64,000 bases of DNA, from positions 4,278,001-4,342,000 of the forward strand of contig OZ245940.1 in assembly GCA_965230045.1 (NCBI GenBank), read 5' to 3'. How positions within the stretch are numbered: the stretch's first letter is position 1; each line of letters opens with the position of its first letter. This document shows, piece by piece, positions 26,322 through 35,165 of the stretch. Source of the DNA: G963662905 sp965230045 (lineage in GTDB: Bacteria > Bacteroidota > Bacteroidia > Bacteroidales > WRLA01). The translations under genes and the position numbers were made by a program. The notes under the pieces are model-generated. The model was not told the DNA's origin. It saw nothing but the letters and a program-made list of their open reading frames with translations, and did not search any database.

Positions 26322-26460
26322 AGTTTGAATTATTTGAATAGAGTACTTAAATAATTATGCCATTGAATGCCACATGCGTAAAAAGCTAACAAACAGCATT
26401 TTATGTTTTTGAGCATATTTTTATATTATCAAAATTTGATTTTAGTAATCAGTTTTTGAC

Positions 26461-26468
26461 TATCTTTG
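26461..26468 (+). promoter_or_regulatory. -7 box of the RtcR-like gene
   Basis: TATCTTTG, an exact TAnnTTTG box, 18 bp before the ATG at 26486; a TTTG at 26435-26438 is a possible -33 element with slightly long spacing. It overlaps the TTG at 26456, which is therefore not the start. Confidence 0.55.
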
Positions 26469-26485
26469 TTAGAAAATACTATTTT

Positions 26486-27871
26486 ATGAAAACACTAGTC
26501 TCCTGGATCGCACTTGCAAATGATTTTGATAGAGAAAATAACCGGGTTTCCCCTCAGAGCCCTAATGTTAATGTGCATAGGTTTGGCAGGCAAAAATATG
26601 AGCAGCATATCCTCCTGACTACAGATAAGGAAGCGGATGCTAAAACAAATGCATTATTAATCGAGATGCAAAAAACTGCACCAAAGTGCAGATTCATTCA
26701 TAAGCCTTTGGATATTGCTGATCCTTATGATTTTACAACAATTATAGCCAAAACAGACAAGGTAATTCAGAATTTGGAAGGTCATGATATTGACATACTT
26801 TTTAGCAATGGAACTACAATAATGAGGATTGTATGGTATATCATCGCTTCTGAATCAGGTTTTCAAATGAGACTAGTTCAGGGCATTATAAAAAGTCAAG
26901 ATCCGTTTATAAGCGAATTTAGTCCGATTAAATTCTCGCGTGCAATCCCCGGAAAGATTACTGTCCAAAAAGATGAATCTAAAAACAAGATCCCAAGGCC
27001 AAAAGAAGAAACCTATGCCCTAGCAAAAAGACTGGCTGCAATGGACGATATGACTGTATTGATATATGGTGAAAGCGGTACAGGTAAAGAATGGCTGGCA
27101 AAATACATTCATGCAAATTCAGCCCGGTCTGACAAAAGATTTATTGCGGTAAATTGTTCCGCATTATCTGACAATCTATTGGAAAGCAGGTTATTTGGAT
27201 ATAAGAAAGGTGCTTTTACCGATGCCCGCACAGATAAACCAGGCTTTTTTGAGGAGGCTAACGATGGAGTAATATTCCTGGATGAAATTGGGGATATTTC
27301 TCCATTTATGCAACAATCATTATTGCGCGTATTGCAAGAAAAAAAGATTATGGCTGTGGGTGACACCAAAGAAAAGCCAATAAATGTCCGAATTGTAGCC
27401 GCAACAAATAGGAATCTACAGAAGATGGTTCAGGAAGGGAATTTTCGGGAGGACTTGTATTTTCGCCTGGCTGAATCTGAACTTAAACTGCCATCCTTAA
27501 AAGAATATGACTCAGGCTCTATTGCCATTTTACTGGAGGATTTCTTGCGGAAATTTCAATTCGAAGGGAAAGGTGTTTTGAAACTTAGCCCCGAATTGAA
27601 AGACTTCCTGATAAGCTATGCCTACCCTGGAAACATCAGGGAAATGGAAGCGGCAATAAAATATCTGCACATCCATGGACTGGATGAAGTTGACATGAAA
27701 CATCTACCGCAAAGACTACAGTATAAACCAAAAACAGATCGTTTAGAGCATCATATGATGGATCATTGCAGGAACATTTATTTTAGATATGGAGAGAATT
27801 ACACTAAAGCAGCCAATGCGCTAGGGGTTTCGATTAATACCTTAAAGAAATATTTGGCTGCATTACAGTAG
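26486..27871 (+). CDS. RtcR-like activator: CARF-type sensor plus sigma-54 AAA+ domain
   Basis: About 461 residues. The N-terminal 175 residues resemble the CARF-like sensor of RtcR: a first strand MKTLVSWIALAND followed by a long insert, and the strand-turn LFSNGTTIMRIVWYI that would line the ligand pocket. The AAA+ activator domain has Walker A GESGTGKE (195-202), the sigma-54 contact loop GAFTDA (242-247, usually GAFTGA), Walker B VIFLDEIGD and the REDLYFRL arginine fingers. A FIS-type HTH ends the protein (YTKAANALGVSINTLKKYL). RtcR senses RNA ends with cyclic phosphates; CARF domains bind cyclic or linear oligoadenylates. No RtcA/RtcB genes are nearby. Confidence 0.85.
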   Translation: MKTLVSWIALANDFDRENNRVSPQSPNVNVHRFGRQKYEQHILLTTDKEADAKTNALLIEMQKTAPKCRFIHKPLDIADPYDFTTIIAKTDKVIQNLEGHDIDILFSNGTTIMRIVWYIIASESGFQMRLVQGIIKSQDPFISEFSPIKFSRAIPGKITVQKDESKNKIPRPKEETYALAKRLAAMDDMTVLIYGESGTGKEWLAKYIHANSARSDKRFIAVNCSALSDNLLESRLFGYKKGAFTDARTDKPGFFEEANDGVIFLDEIGDISPFMQQSLLRVLQEKKIMAVGDTKEKPINVRIVAATNRNLQKMVQEGNFREDLYFRLAESELKLPSLKEYDSGSIAILLEDFLRKFQFEGKGVLKLSPELKDFLISYAYPGNIREMEAAIKYLHIHGLDEVDMKHLPQRLQYKPKTDRLEHHMMDHCRNIYFRYGENYTKAANALGVSINTLKKYLAALQ

Positions 27872-28597
27872 GGGAATAACATAATTATTCAGATTGTAAA
27901 CTAACGACCTAACCCGCTAAAAGATATAGCAATAATTGCACAGGATCTACCACAGGCTTTTCTCTACAGGGACAGCTTAATGAATGAGGCTGGCATTGTG
28001 CCACATTTCGTGGAGAAAGCCTGATAGACTATCGACTATTCGATGAATACGAGACATGCGGGGTAATACTAGCAGAGATATTTATTGGACGCGCAGATGA
28101 GTGCTTATAAAAACCTTATAACAAATCTATTAACCTTGAGAATAGAATTTGCAAACAATTAATTTCTCAGCTTGGACGCTGGCGAAGGATGTTTTTCTAC
28201 AATAAAATATCTATATTTGTAGGGAAACAAATAAGAGTATTTGAGAATGCTTAGTGTCTATATTTATTTTATTGAAATAAACCTAATACGAAATCATCGG
28301 ATTTGAACAAAATCTATGATGAATATATTTTGTGGGCTGATATTAAATAGTGCTAGGGCATGCGGATTAAAAAAATGAAATATTAAATATGGAATGAAAA
28401 ACGAATCAGACAGACATATAGCCCGACACTCATTGCCGACTAGAATGTGTTTCAATTATTTTTACCCGCCACAAAAAAAATTCACTATTCTATGCCAGCC
28501 CACAAAAGGAGCATTTAGCTTTGCCCAAACGCAAAACGCCTATTTAGGAAAGCCAAAAGATCCATTTTCTTCAACTCTACAAAAATACTTACTCCAA
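27872..28597. other. Non-coding gap before the TerY/kinase operon
   Basis: No convincing gene is seen. An imperfect inverted repeat (AGGCTTTTCTC at 27954-27964, GAGAAAGCCT at 28013-28022) encloses about 48 bp, and a TATATTTG -7-like box occurs at 28212-28219 with no evident gene after it. An 83-codon frame at 28394-28645 overlaps the operator and promoter and is probably chance. Confidence 0.4.
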
Positions 28598-28631
28598 TGC
28601 AGATACACTGCACAGAAAATATTTTTCTTTG
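28598..28631 (+). promoter_or_regulatory. Operator copy 4 (TGCA-N7-TGCA) before the TerY-like operon
   Basis: TGCA-GATACAC-TGCA at 28598-28612, then 11 bp, then TTTCTTTG (28624-28631), a near -7 box, 26 bp before the vWA ATG. The geometry equals that of the other three copies. Confidence 0.6.
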
Positions 28632-28657
28632 TCCCACAATCTTAAAAACATAATCTT

Positions 28658-28915
28658 ATGGACTCCTTAAATGACTTCTTAATTCAAAAACCAAGATCGC
28701 TACCAGTTATTATTGCCGTTGACAGAAGCGGTAGTATGAGAGCCAATGGAAAAATCGATGCATTAAACATTGCATTAAAAGACTTCATTAATTCAATTAA
28801 AGATGAAGACAGCAACAAGGCAGAGATACATGTCGCTCTTTTCAGCTTTGGCGGTGAAAGTGCAACTTGTGATATTCCATTGACACCTATAAGCCAGATA
28901 GATACTCCTACTTAG
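28658..28915 (+). pseudogene. TerY-like vWA gene, 5' part, cut by an IS
   Basis: The first 85 codons of a TerY-type vWA protein with the MIDAS motif DRSGS (22-26, after LPVIIAV). The frame ends at a TAG made by the junction with the IS at 28914. Joining 28913 to 30760 restores an uninterrupted 219-residue protein across the sequence TPTYQAQGRTPMG. TerY-like vWA proteins are the scaffold of the TerY-phosphorylation triad with PP2C phosphatase and Ser/Thr kinase, the next two genes here. The IS should abolish the protein and may lower expression of the operon. Confidence 0.85.
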
Positions 28916-30755
28916 TGCCAGCCAGAAAACTATAGGTTTTTAAAATTCACCCAAAAAACAGCGAGTAAAATATGCTCCGAAAGTAGCATCATGCCTAAAA
29001 AAATTAAATTTCATAGTAAATATATAGAAATATGATCCGGATTTGCCGGCTTATACAGCCCTGTAGAAACAACAAGGCATAATTCACCCCTGTAAAACAC
29101 TTAATATACTGTAATTCAATACTTTAAAATTATGCCGCCTTAAAGCGCCCCTCACCTATGTGTTGATCAGCTACTTGCAGCCGGATCAGCTCAACTCCAA
29201 TCCTGCGCAAGTTGTAAGCTGATACAGCCAGGCCAACATAACGTTTAAAATGTCCATACCCTTTGTCGGGACATCTGTCCAGCCCTCTGTGTTCCAATTC
29301 GTTTATATTTGATTCTATTGCGCTGTGCCTATTGCGTGCCTTTATAAACCAAGGCTGGTGCTCTTGTTGGTATTCCTGCTTGTTGCATTTCCCCTTTTTG
29401 GGGAGTACCAAACGTTGGGTGTTTTGCGAGAGCAGTTCTTTATTTTCTTTTTTCCAATATCCTTTATCAAAGCTCCAACTTGCAATGTCTTTGTAGCGCA
29501 AGGATATTCTCTGGGCCAGCTGTGGAACGCATTCTGAGTCTGACTGATTTTCTATGATCTGGTAATCGACAATGAGGTTATATTGGTCAGTGGTTATTGC
29601 CGCTTTTTTCCCAAGTTCTACATTAGGCCGCATTTTGCCTTTTTTTATCCACTCGGTGTAGGTTTCAAAAATGGAAAACATTTTTTCTTCATGGGGGATT
29701 TCCTCCCCTTTTATCACCCTTCTTTCCAGCAGGTCTATATGTTTTTGCAACAGGGCCATATAGTGGGACAGTTCGGTCAAAACGGGATTGCCATCAATAG
29801 TGCTGCAGCCGCATTCTTTCCCGAGCTTGGCGTGAAGTGCTTTCGCTTTTGTGAGGTAGCTTTTAGCGGTTTGCCGAACCCTATCGGCTTTTCTTTTTCC
29901 TCCTGAAGCACTTGCCCGCCCCAGTGCACGCATCTTGTTTTTGAGGTCTTTGCGCCAATTTTTATTTTTGCGCCACCCTGCCGGCGGTTGGCCGGGATAA
30001 AGCCTGGCAACTATATCGAGGCATTTGCGGGCACAGTCCCACAGCAAGTTATAGTCAGTTGGAAAATGGACATTGCTTTCTACTACAAAACTATCGGTTT
30101 TTAAGCACAATGCTTCCTCCCCTTTTTTTTTAAACACGTAGTGGCCAAAATCAGCGATAATACTGTTTAGCTCCCTGACCGATTCATCGTCCAATAATCC
30201 TACATTATCTATAATAGACTGATAACCAAACTTATAACTACTCATTCCGTAATCGTTTTCAACACCCATGATTTGGCGCACAAGCCGGTCGTAATTGGCC
30301 AGGTAGTGCAGGTCATCGTAGCTTATGTTTTGGCAAAGGCGTACTTGGGAAAGTACAAAGACATGCCATAGATCCATTCCAGGACGCCCTGTTTTATTAT
30401 TCTCGGATAGGATTTTGTCCTCAAGGATACTGAAAACTTTTTCGTTCCACTCTGGGCTTACAAAAATCTCTTTTAATGCTGCACATAGGCCGGGAAGGGC
30501 GCCACTGCGCTTTTTTGTCGGTATTACTACATCTTGAATCAAAGTACTGCCAATTTTGATCTGCTGTTCGAATCTTTTTCTCATATCTTTCCGTGTTTTG
30601 ATGTCTGAGGCGCAATAAACGAATCTCAAACAGTTAAAGCACCGAATATCAGCAAAATAACTGTTCTACACAAGAAAATACCGCGAAAGATTCAACAAAG
30701 TTATTAACAGTAAAATACTGATAAACAAAATGATATGAGTATTCTGGCAGGGACT
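28914..30755 (-). mobile_element. 1842-bp insertion sequence with DDE transposase, 4-bp TSD
   Basis: Terminal inverted repeats are AGTGCCAGCCAGAAAA at the left and, read inward from the right, AGTCCCTGCCAGAATA (13 of 16 match). The target duplication ACTT lies at 28910-28913 and 30756-30759. It carries one transposase gene on the minus strand. The intact duplication and exact frame restoration suggest recent insertion into the vWA gene. Confidence 0.9.
29130..30584 (-). CDS. DDE transposase (ISNCY-like)
   Basis: About 484 residues. The start is put at the ATG at 30584 because a GGAAAG ribosome-binding site precedes it; another ATG lies 45 bp upstream. The N-terminal region RKRFEQQIKIGSTLIQDVV, then GMDLWHVFVLSQVRL and HYLANYDRLVRQIMGV, is typical of a transposase group usually filed as ISNCY. 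The core region has KTDSFVVESNVHFPTDYNLL (first catalytic Asp), and a later FDKGYWKKEN segment and RHSAIESNINELEHRGL with the catalytic Glu. Family placement is by recognition only. Confidence 0.8.
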   Translation of the reverse strand: MRKRFEQQIKIGSTLIQDVVIPTKKRSGALPGLCAALKEIFVSPEWNEKVFSILEDKILSENNKTGRPGMDLWHVFVLSQVRLCQNISYDDLHYLANYDRLVRQIMGVENDYGMSSYKFGYQSIIDNVGLLDDESVRELNSIIADFGHYVFKKKGEEALCLKTDSFVVESNVHFPTDYNLLWDCARKCLDIVARLYPGQPPAGWRKNKNWRKDLKNKMRALGRASASGGKRKADRVRQTAKSYLTKAKALHAKLGKECGCSTIDGNPVLTELSHYMALLQKHIDLLERRVIKGEEIPHEEKMFSIFETYTEWIKKGKMRPNVELGKKAAITTDQYNLIVDYQIIENQSDSECVPQLAQRISLRYKDIASWSFDKGYWKKENKELLSQNTQRLVLPKKGKCNKQEYQQEHQPWFIKARNRHSAIESNINELEHRGLDRCPDKGYGHFKRYVGLAVSAYNLRRIGVELIRLQVADQHIGEGRFKAA

Positions 30756-31163
30756 ACTTATCAAGCTCAAGGAAGGACACCAATGGGAAGCGCATTTGAA
30801 TTGTTAGAGGCTTTGATTGAAGATAAAGTACAAATACCATCAAGGTCTTACAAACCAACTATTGTGCTTCTGACAGACGGTATTCCGACTGATGACTTTT
30901 TGACTCCAATGAATAGCTTAATCAATGAAGGGCGTTCATCAAAAGCATTCCGTATTGCGATGGCAATTGGTGATGATGCAGACTACAATATGCTGTCAAA
31001 ATTTGTGAGTTCACCAGAATACCTTGTATTAGGCGAAAGTGCCAGGGATATTAGGAAGTTTTTCCGTTTTGTAACGATGTCAGTTACTCAACGCATGAAA
31101 AGTCAAACACCAGACATGCAACAAATACCACAAATGCCAGATGACGATACATTAGATTTCTAA
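30735..31163 (+). pseudogene. TerY-like vWA gene, 3' part
   Basis: This frame holds the C-terminal 134 residues of the split vWA protein from 30756, preceded by IS-derived codons (MSILAG) with a fortuitous ATG at 30735. It contains the metal-site Thr in QGRTPMGSA and the IVLLTDGIPTDD strand. Translation could start at that ATG, but the product lacks the DxSxS MIDAS loop. Its TAA overlaps the ATG of the phosphatase gene (TAATG). Confidence 0.85.
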
Positions 31164-31870
31164 TGATGATTCAAGCTACTGTCATACAAGCAAGTATCCG
31201 GGGAAATAAGGAAGAAGGTATTCCTAACCAAGACTTCATAGATATATTCGAGAACGACTATTTGATGATCGCTACCGTTTCTGATGGTTTGGGTTCTTCG
31301 AAGAAGTCTTTGGAAGGTGCTAAAATTGCTTGTAAGACTGTCATTGATGAGATTCAAAATTTCCCCGTATTATCAGATGTGCAATTACTCGATGGATTTA
31401 TTAAAGCTCGCTGGGAGCGAGAAATTAACCGGTTATCAGATTCTTACATTGATTATAGGACAACAATATCATTTGTTGCTGTATTCAAGGAAGATAAGAA
31501 AATAATCGTGGGGCAATTGGGGGATGTATTGGTTTCACTAAGAATTGACGGCTTGTATAGATACCTGCAATCAACAAGTAAAGACTTTTCTAATGAAACA
31601 GATTGCCTTGGTTCGGGGAGAAATGAACTTTTCAAAATTGCTATTTACGAATTCGGGCACTCTTTTGACTTCTTAATAGCAACAGATGGAGTTGCTGATG
31701 AGCTCCAAACTGAAAAAATAGAACCATTGCATGACTATTTAAAAAGCAAATATCAAAATATTGATTTAGAATTAAGAAATCAAGTTTTGAAAGATGAAAT
31801 AGAGGAGTTTATTAACGAAAAGAATAATGATGATAAGTCATTAGTCTTCATTTGGTCAAAGAAAATATAA
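31163..31870 (+). CDS. PP2C-family Ser/Thr protein phosphatase
   Basis: A 235-residue metal-dependent phosphatase. It has NQD at 22-24 (the first metal-contact region), VSDGLGS at 39-45 with metal Asp41 and Gly42, QLGDVLVSL, an ATDGVADEL motif with a further metal Asp and a final DDKSLVFIW. No sensor domain is attached. It starts in the stop codon of the vWA gene and ends directly before the kinase gene. It is the second member of a TerY-phosphorylation triad and presumably removes phosphates placed by the kinase, perhaps on the vWA protein or helicase. Confidence 0.9.
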   Translation: MMIQATVIQASIRGNKEEGIPNQDFIDIFENDYLMIATVSDGLGSSKKSLEGAKIACKTVIDEIQNFPVLSDVQLLDGFIKARWEREINRLSDSYIDYRTTISFVAVFKEDKKIIVGQLGDVLVSLRIDGLYRYLQSTSKDFSNETDCLGSGRNELFKIAIYEFGHSFDFLIATDGVADELQTEKIEPLHDYLKSKYQNIDLELRNQVLKDEIEEFINEKNNDDKSLVFIWSKKI

Positions 31871-33262
31871 ATGAACGTAGTAGATTCAAAAAATATCAGT
31901 TACGAAGTACTAGAGAAACTTGGTGAAGGTTCTCAAGGAATCACCTATTTATTAGAAGATAAGAAACATATCGTCAAACTATTCAACCAAAGGTTTGATA
32001 ACAATACAACCAAATCTAAAATCAACTTCCTTATAAATCTAGGATTAGATAAAAAAGTATTTGCAATCCCTTTAAGACAAATAACACAGCCCAAAAACGG
32101 TTATATTTCCGAGTTTGCATCTGGAATGATTCCATTATCATCGCTAAAACTTGGGAGGAATAGCACAAATCTCGCAGAATGGTATTTGTCATCAGGGGGC
32201 TTATTAAAAAGATACAATGTACTAATACGATTAGCTGCATTATTGAGAGCACTTCATAGTAAAGGTCTAGCATATTGTGACCTTTCTCCTAACAACGTTT
32301 TTGTATCAGAGAGGCCTGATATAGACAATGTCTTCCTTATTGATTTAGATAATCTTAGATATAAAACAAGTATAGTCAACAACATTTATACTCCTTTTTA
32401 TGGAGCGCCTGAGGTTGTTGCAAACAATGCACCAAACACAACTATGTCTGACTGCTATTCATTTTCAGTTATAGCCTATGAACTTCTGACACTTAATCAT
32501 CCATTGATTGGTGATTATGTTTCGGAAGGCGAACCAGAATTAGAAGAACTGGCCTTATCAGGTAGACTCCCATGGGTTGATCACTCGGAAGATTTCTCAA
32601 ATGAAAGAACTACCGGATTTCCATCAGAAAAAGTAATGCCTGAAAAACTCCTTAATCTTTTCAGGAAGAATTTTGAGGCAGGACTTAATAATCCACTTGA
32701 GAGACCCAGTATGGCCGAGTGGTTTGATTTGCTGAATCTGGCCTTAAATGAGCTTTTGAAATGTGGTAATCCAAACTGTGGCCTTCGATACCCTTACAAC
32801 AATCTTAAGAAGTGTACATTCTGCGGTTATAAGCCCCAGAAAGTAACCCGAATCCAAATGAGAAGATGGGAGGAAGTAGAATACTTTGATACTAAAACAC
32901 ATAAGGTTAAACAGCAATTCGCTTTACAACCTGAAGTGTATGATGAAATACTAATGGATGATAATTCTCCAATGGAAATCGCTGCATTCAATTTCCTGTT
33001 AACTGATATCGAACCGTTGGCAACGCTATTGAAAATAGAGAACTTAATTGACAACAATGAATCTAAAATACTTCTTACTCCATTAAATGGCGTGAAATTC
33101 AATATTAGTCCAAGAATCGGTTTAATGGAAGGGGGTAAATCCATTGTCCTAGACACTCCTAAAAAAATTCGTGTTGTTGATGCCACTCAAAAAGATAAAC
33201 AGAAATATATGCTCCATTTAAAAGACTTAAATACACCTCAAAGAGTGCTAACAATAGATTAA
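31871..33262 (+). CDS. Ser/Thr protein kinase with C-terminal zinc ribbon
   Basis: A 463-residue cytoplasmic eukaryotic-like kinase. The glycine loop is LGEGSQGITY (17-26) with the lysine in IVKLF (Lys36). The catalytic loop is AYCDLSPNNVF with Asp136 and Asn141, so the His-Arg of HRD is replaced by Tyr-Cys. The metal motif is LIDLDNL (Asp158) in place of DFG, and the APE motif is GAPEVV. After the kinase a four-cysteine ribbon (CGNPNC near 296 and CTFCGYK near 312) and a beta-rich tail follow, possibly a target-binding module. Its features fit the TerY-phosphorylation triad kinases. It is 1 bp upstream of the helicase gene. Confidence 0.9.
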   Translation: MNVVDSKNISYEVLEKLGEGSQGITYLLEDKKHIVKLFNQRFDNNTTKSKINFLINLGLDKKVFAIPLRQITQPKNGYISEFASGMIPLSSLKLGRNSTNLAEWYLSSGGLLKRYNVLIRLAALLRALHSKGLAYCDLSPNNVFVSERPDIDNVFLIDLDNLRYKTSIVNNIYTPFYGAPEVVANNAPNTTMSDCYSFSVIAYELLTLNHPLIGDYVSEGEPELEELALSGRLPWVDHSEDFSNERTTGFPSEKVMPEKLLNLFRKNFEAGLNNPLERPSMAEWFDLLNLALNELLKCGNPNCGLRYPYNNLKKCTFCGYKPQKVTRIQMRRWEEVEYFDTKTHKVKQQFALQPEVYDEILMDDNSPMEIAAFNFLLTDIEPLATLLKIENLIDNNESKILLTPLNGVKFNISPRIGLMEGGKSIVLDTPKKIRVVDATQKDKQKYMLHLKDLNTPQRVLTID

Positions 33263-33263
33263 T

Positions 33264-35165
33264 ATGGCTCACATCAATAAAATATTAGAATTATTTAAAG
33301 AAGAGAGATACAGGAACTCTATACCTTGTAATGTATTTGGTGATGGTTATATAGTTTCAATCCCTAAAGAAGTTATTATAAATAAATTCAAAGGCATCGA
33401 AAATAGTCTTAATGACTATTTTCAAAATCCTAACAATACGATTTTGATTTTCAAACGCCATTTTGACGATGTAATATTAAAAGCAAAAAGTCTTACAAAA
33501 AATCAAAAAGGGGAATTAAAAGAGCTCTTTGAGCAGCCTATATTCCTCAGTTTGGAGGATGAATTAAATCCTGCTTTATTTAGATACTCGAATACAAGTA
33601 TACGGCTTAAACTCCCAAATTCAAATAAAAGTATCGATAGATATCGTACTCTCTTTTGGGGAATTCATGAAAATAGTATTCCTAAAGAATTAATCAAATT
33701 AGAAATTGGTCCTAAATCACATTTTTTTGATTCATTGGAAATTGGATATGGCGATGATATTATTGCCTATGAGTTCAAAGGTGAGAAAATTGAAGACATT
33801 GGGAAGAAACTTGAGAGCGATGCTGTGTTTAAATCAAGTATTGGCGATATAATATTTGTGGAAACATTCCCGGGAAATTCTAATCAAAGTTTCAGAATAC
33901 ATGGATTAAATAGGAGAATTGATATAATAATACAAAATAACAAATGGATTATAAGCAGAATACAAAATAAGGATTTCTCAAAGAAGCCTGAAATCTTATC
34001 ACAATTAAATGTTGCGATACATCCTTCTATATCTTTTGTTGAAGCATCTAAAGCAAAAGATGCTTATGAAACCATAAAGGCTGAAGAAGCCAAAGGTAAT
34101 ACACTGATTTCATTATGGAAAATCTATTCAGCCATTGAATTGGAAAGAGCAAACCAGCTAAAAGAGAAGATTGGAGAATTATCTTTTTCAAGAATCAGAT
34201 TTTTGCCTGATGGGATTACTAGAATTAGAATAAACAATCTGTCGGAAGAACTTAAGATTTCAATTAAAGAAAATACAGACGACTTACTGAATACTTCATT
34301 TGAACTATCAAAGGAAGAAGAAAGCAATAATAACGACAACAAGCGATACTTAATAAAGTCTATTAGTAATGACTTTTCATTTGAACTATATGATGAATTA
34401 AGTTCAATTCCAGAAAAAGGAAGATTCATCATCTCATTAGTTGGCGATGAAATTGTAAACAAACGAAGGGAATGGGCTTTAAAGAGTCTTAGAGAGAATA
34501 GAAAGTTTGTTACACAGAATTTACTTTTTGCAATTGAAGGTAGCTCTGAAGCTATGTTGCCTAAAAAAAGAAAAGAAAAAGCGTTAACTGAAAGAACCAG
34601 AAAATTTCTGATAGAAAAATTTGGCATTAACGATTTGACTCCAAATCAAAAAGAAGCAGTTGAGATTGCCATTAACACACCTGACATCGCTATTATTCAG
34701 GGGCCACCTGGTACAGGTAAATCTACTGTTGTAGCAGCTATTTGCGACAGGCTTATCGAAATAGAAGAAAAGAATGTAAACTCAGGAGGCAATGAATTTG
34801 CAAATAAGAAGAAACTCATTTTGGTTTCTGCTTTCCAAAATGATACTGTTGAACACATCGCTTCTAAAATTTATACTCTTGGCTTGCCTACCATTAAGAT
34901 TGGTAAGGAAACACAAAGTAATATAAGGGCTGAGGACAAGCTCATCGAAGAGATGAAATTGTGCATTGACGATTCTCTACAGAGGCTCTCATTAAAAGGC
35001 ACTAGTAACCGTCTTTCTAAAAAATTAAATGACATCAAATCTGTTTACTTGGCTGAAAAAAAAGAAGATAAGCTAAAACAGGAAATAGATGCTATGGTTA
35101 ATAATTTAGACAGTGATGAACTATGGAATGAATGGAAAGAATTAACTGAAGATAAAAAGTTGTAA
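33264..35165 (+). pseudogene. Large SF1 (Upf1/DNA2-like) helicase, 5' part, cut by IS66
   Basis: The first 633 codons of a helicase that would be 1119 residues if whole. Residues 1-440 have no recognised domain, and the Q-motif-like NDLTPNQKEAVEIAI and Walker A GPPGTGKS (480-487) follow. The IS66 element is inserted at 35162, between Walker A and Walker B, adding two codons and a stop, so this half alone cannot be a helicase. Joining 35161 to 36814 restores the frame (KKFNETSAEKN). It is expected to act on nucleic acid under the control of the kinase/phosphatase pair. Confidence 0.9.

Noticed and set aside
26347..26385. Possible sigma-54 promoter on the minus strand (TGGCATTCAATGGCA) before the helicase operon
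   Set aside because: The GG and GC pairs are 9 rather than 10 bases apart, and sigma-54 promoters do not tolerate this well. Kept only as a hint that the RtcR-like protein may act there.
27954..28022. Decayed IS suggested by an imperfect inverted repeat
   Set aside because: Only about 10 bp with a bulge, no target duplication and no transposase remains.
28394..28645. 83-codon plus-strand frame before the TerY-like gene
   Set aside because: It overlaps the operator and promoter of the triad operon, and its composition (Phe/Gln/Lys-rich, no domain) looks random.
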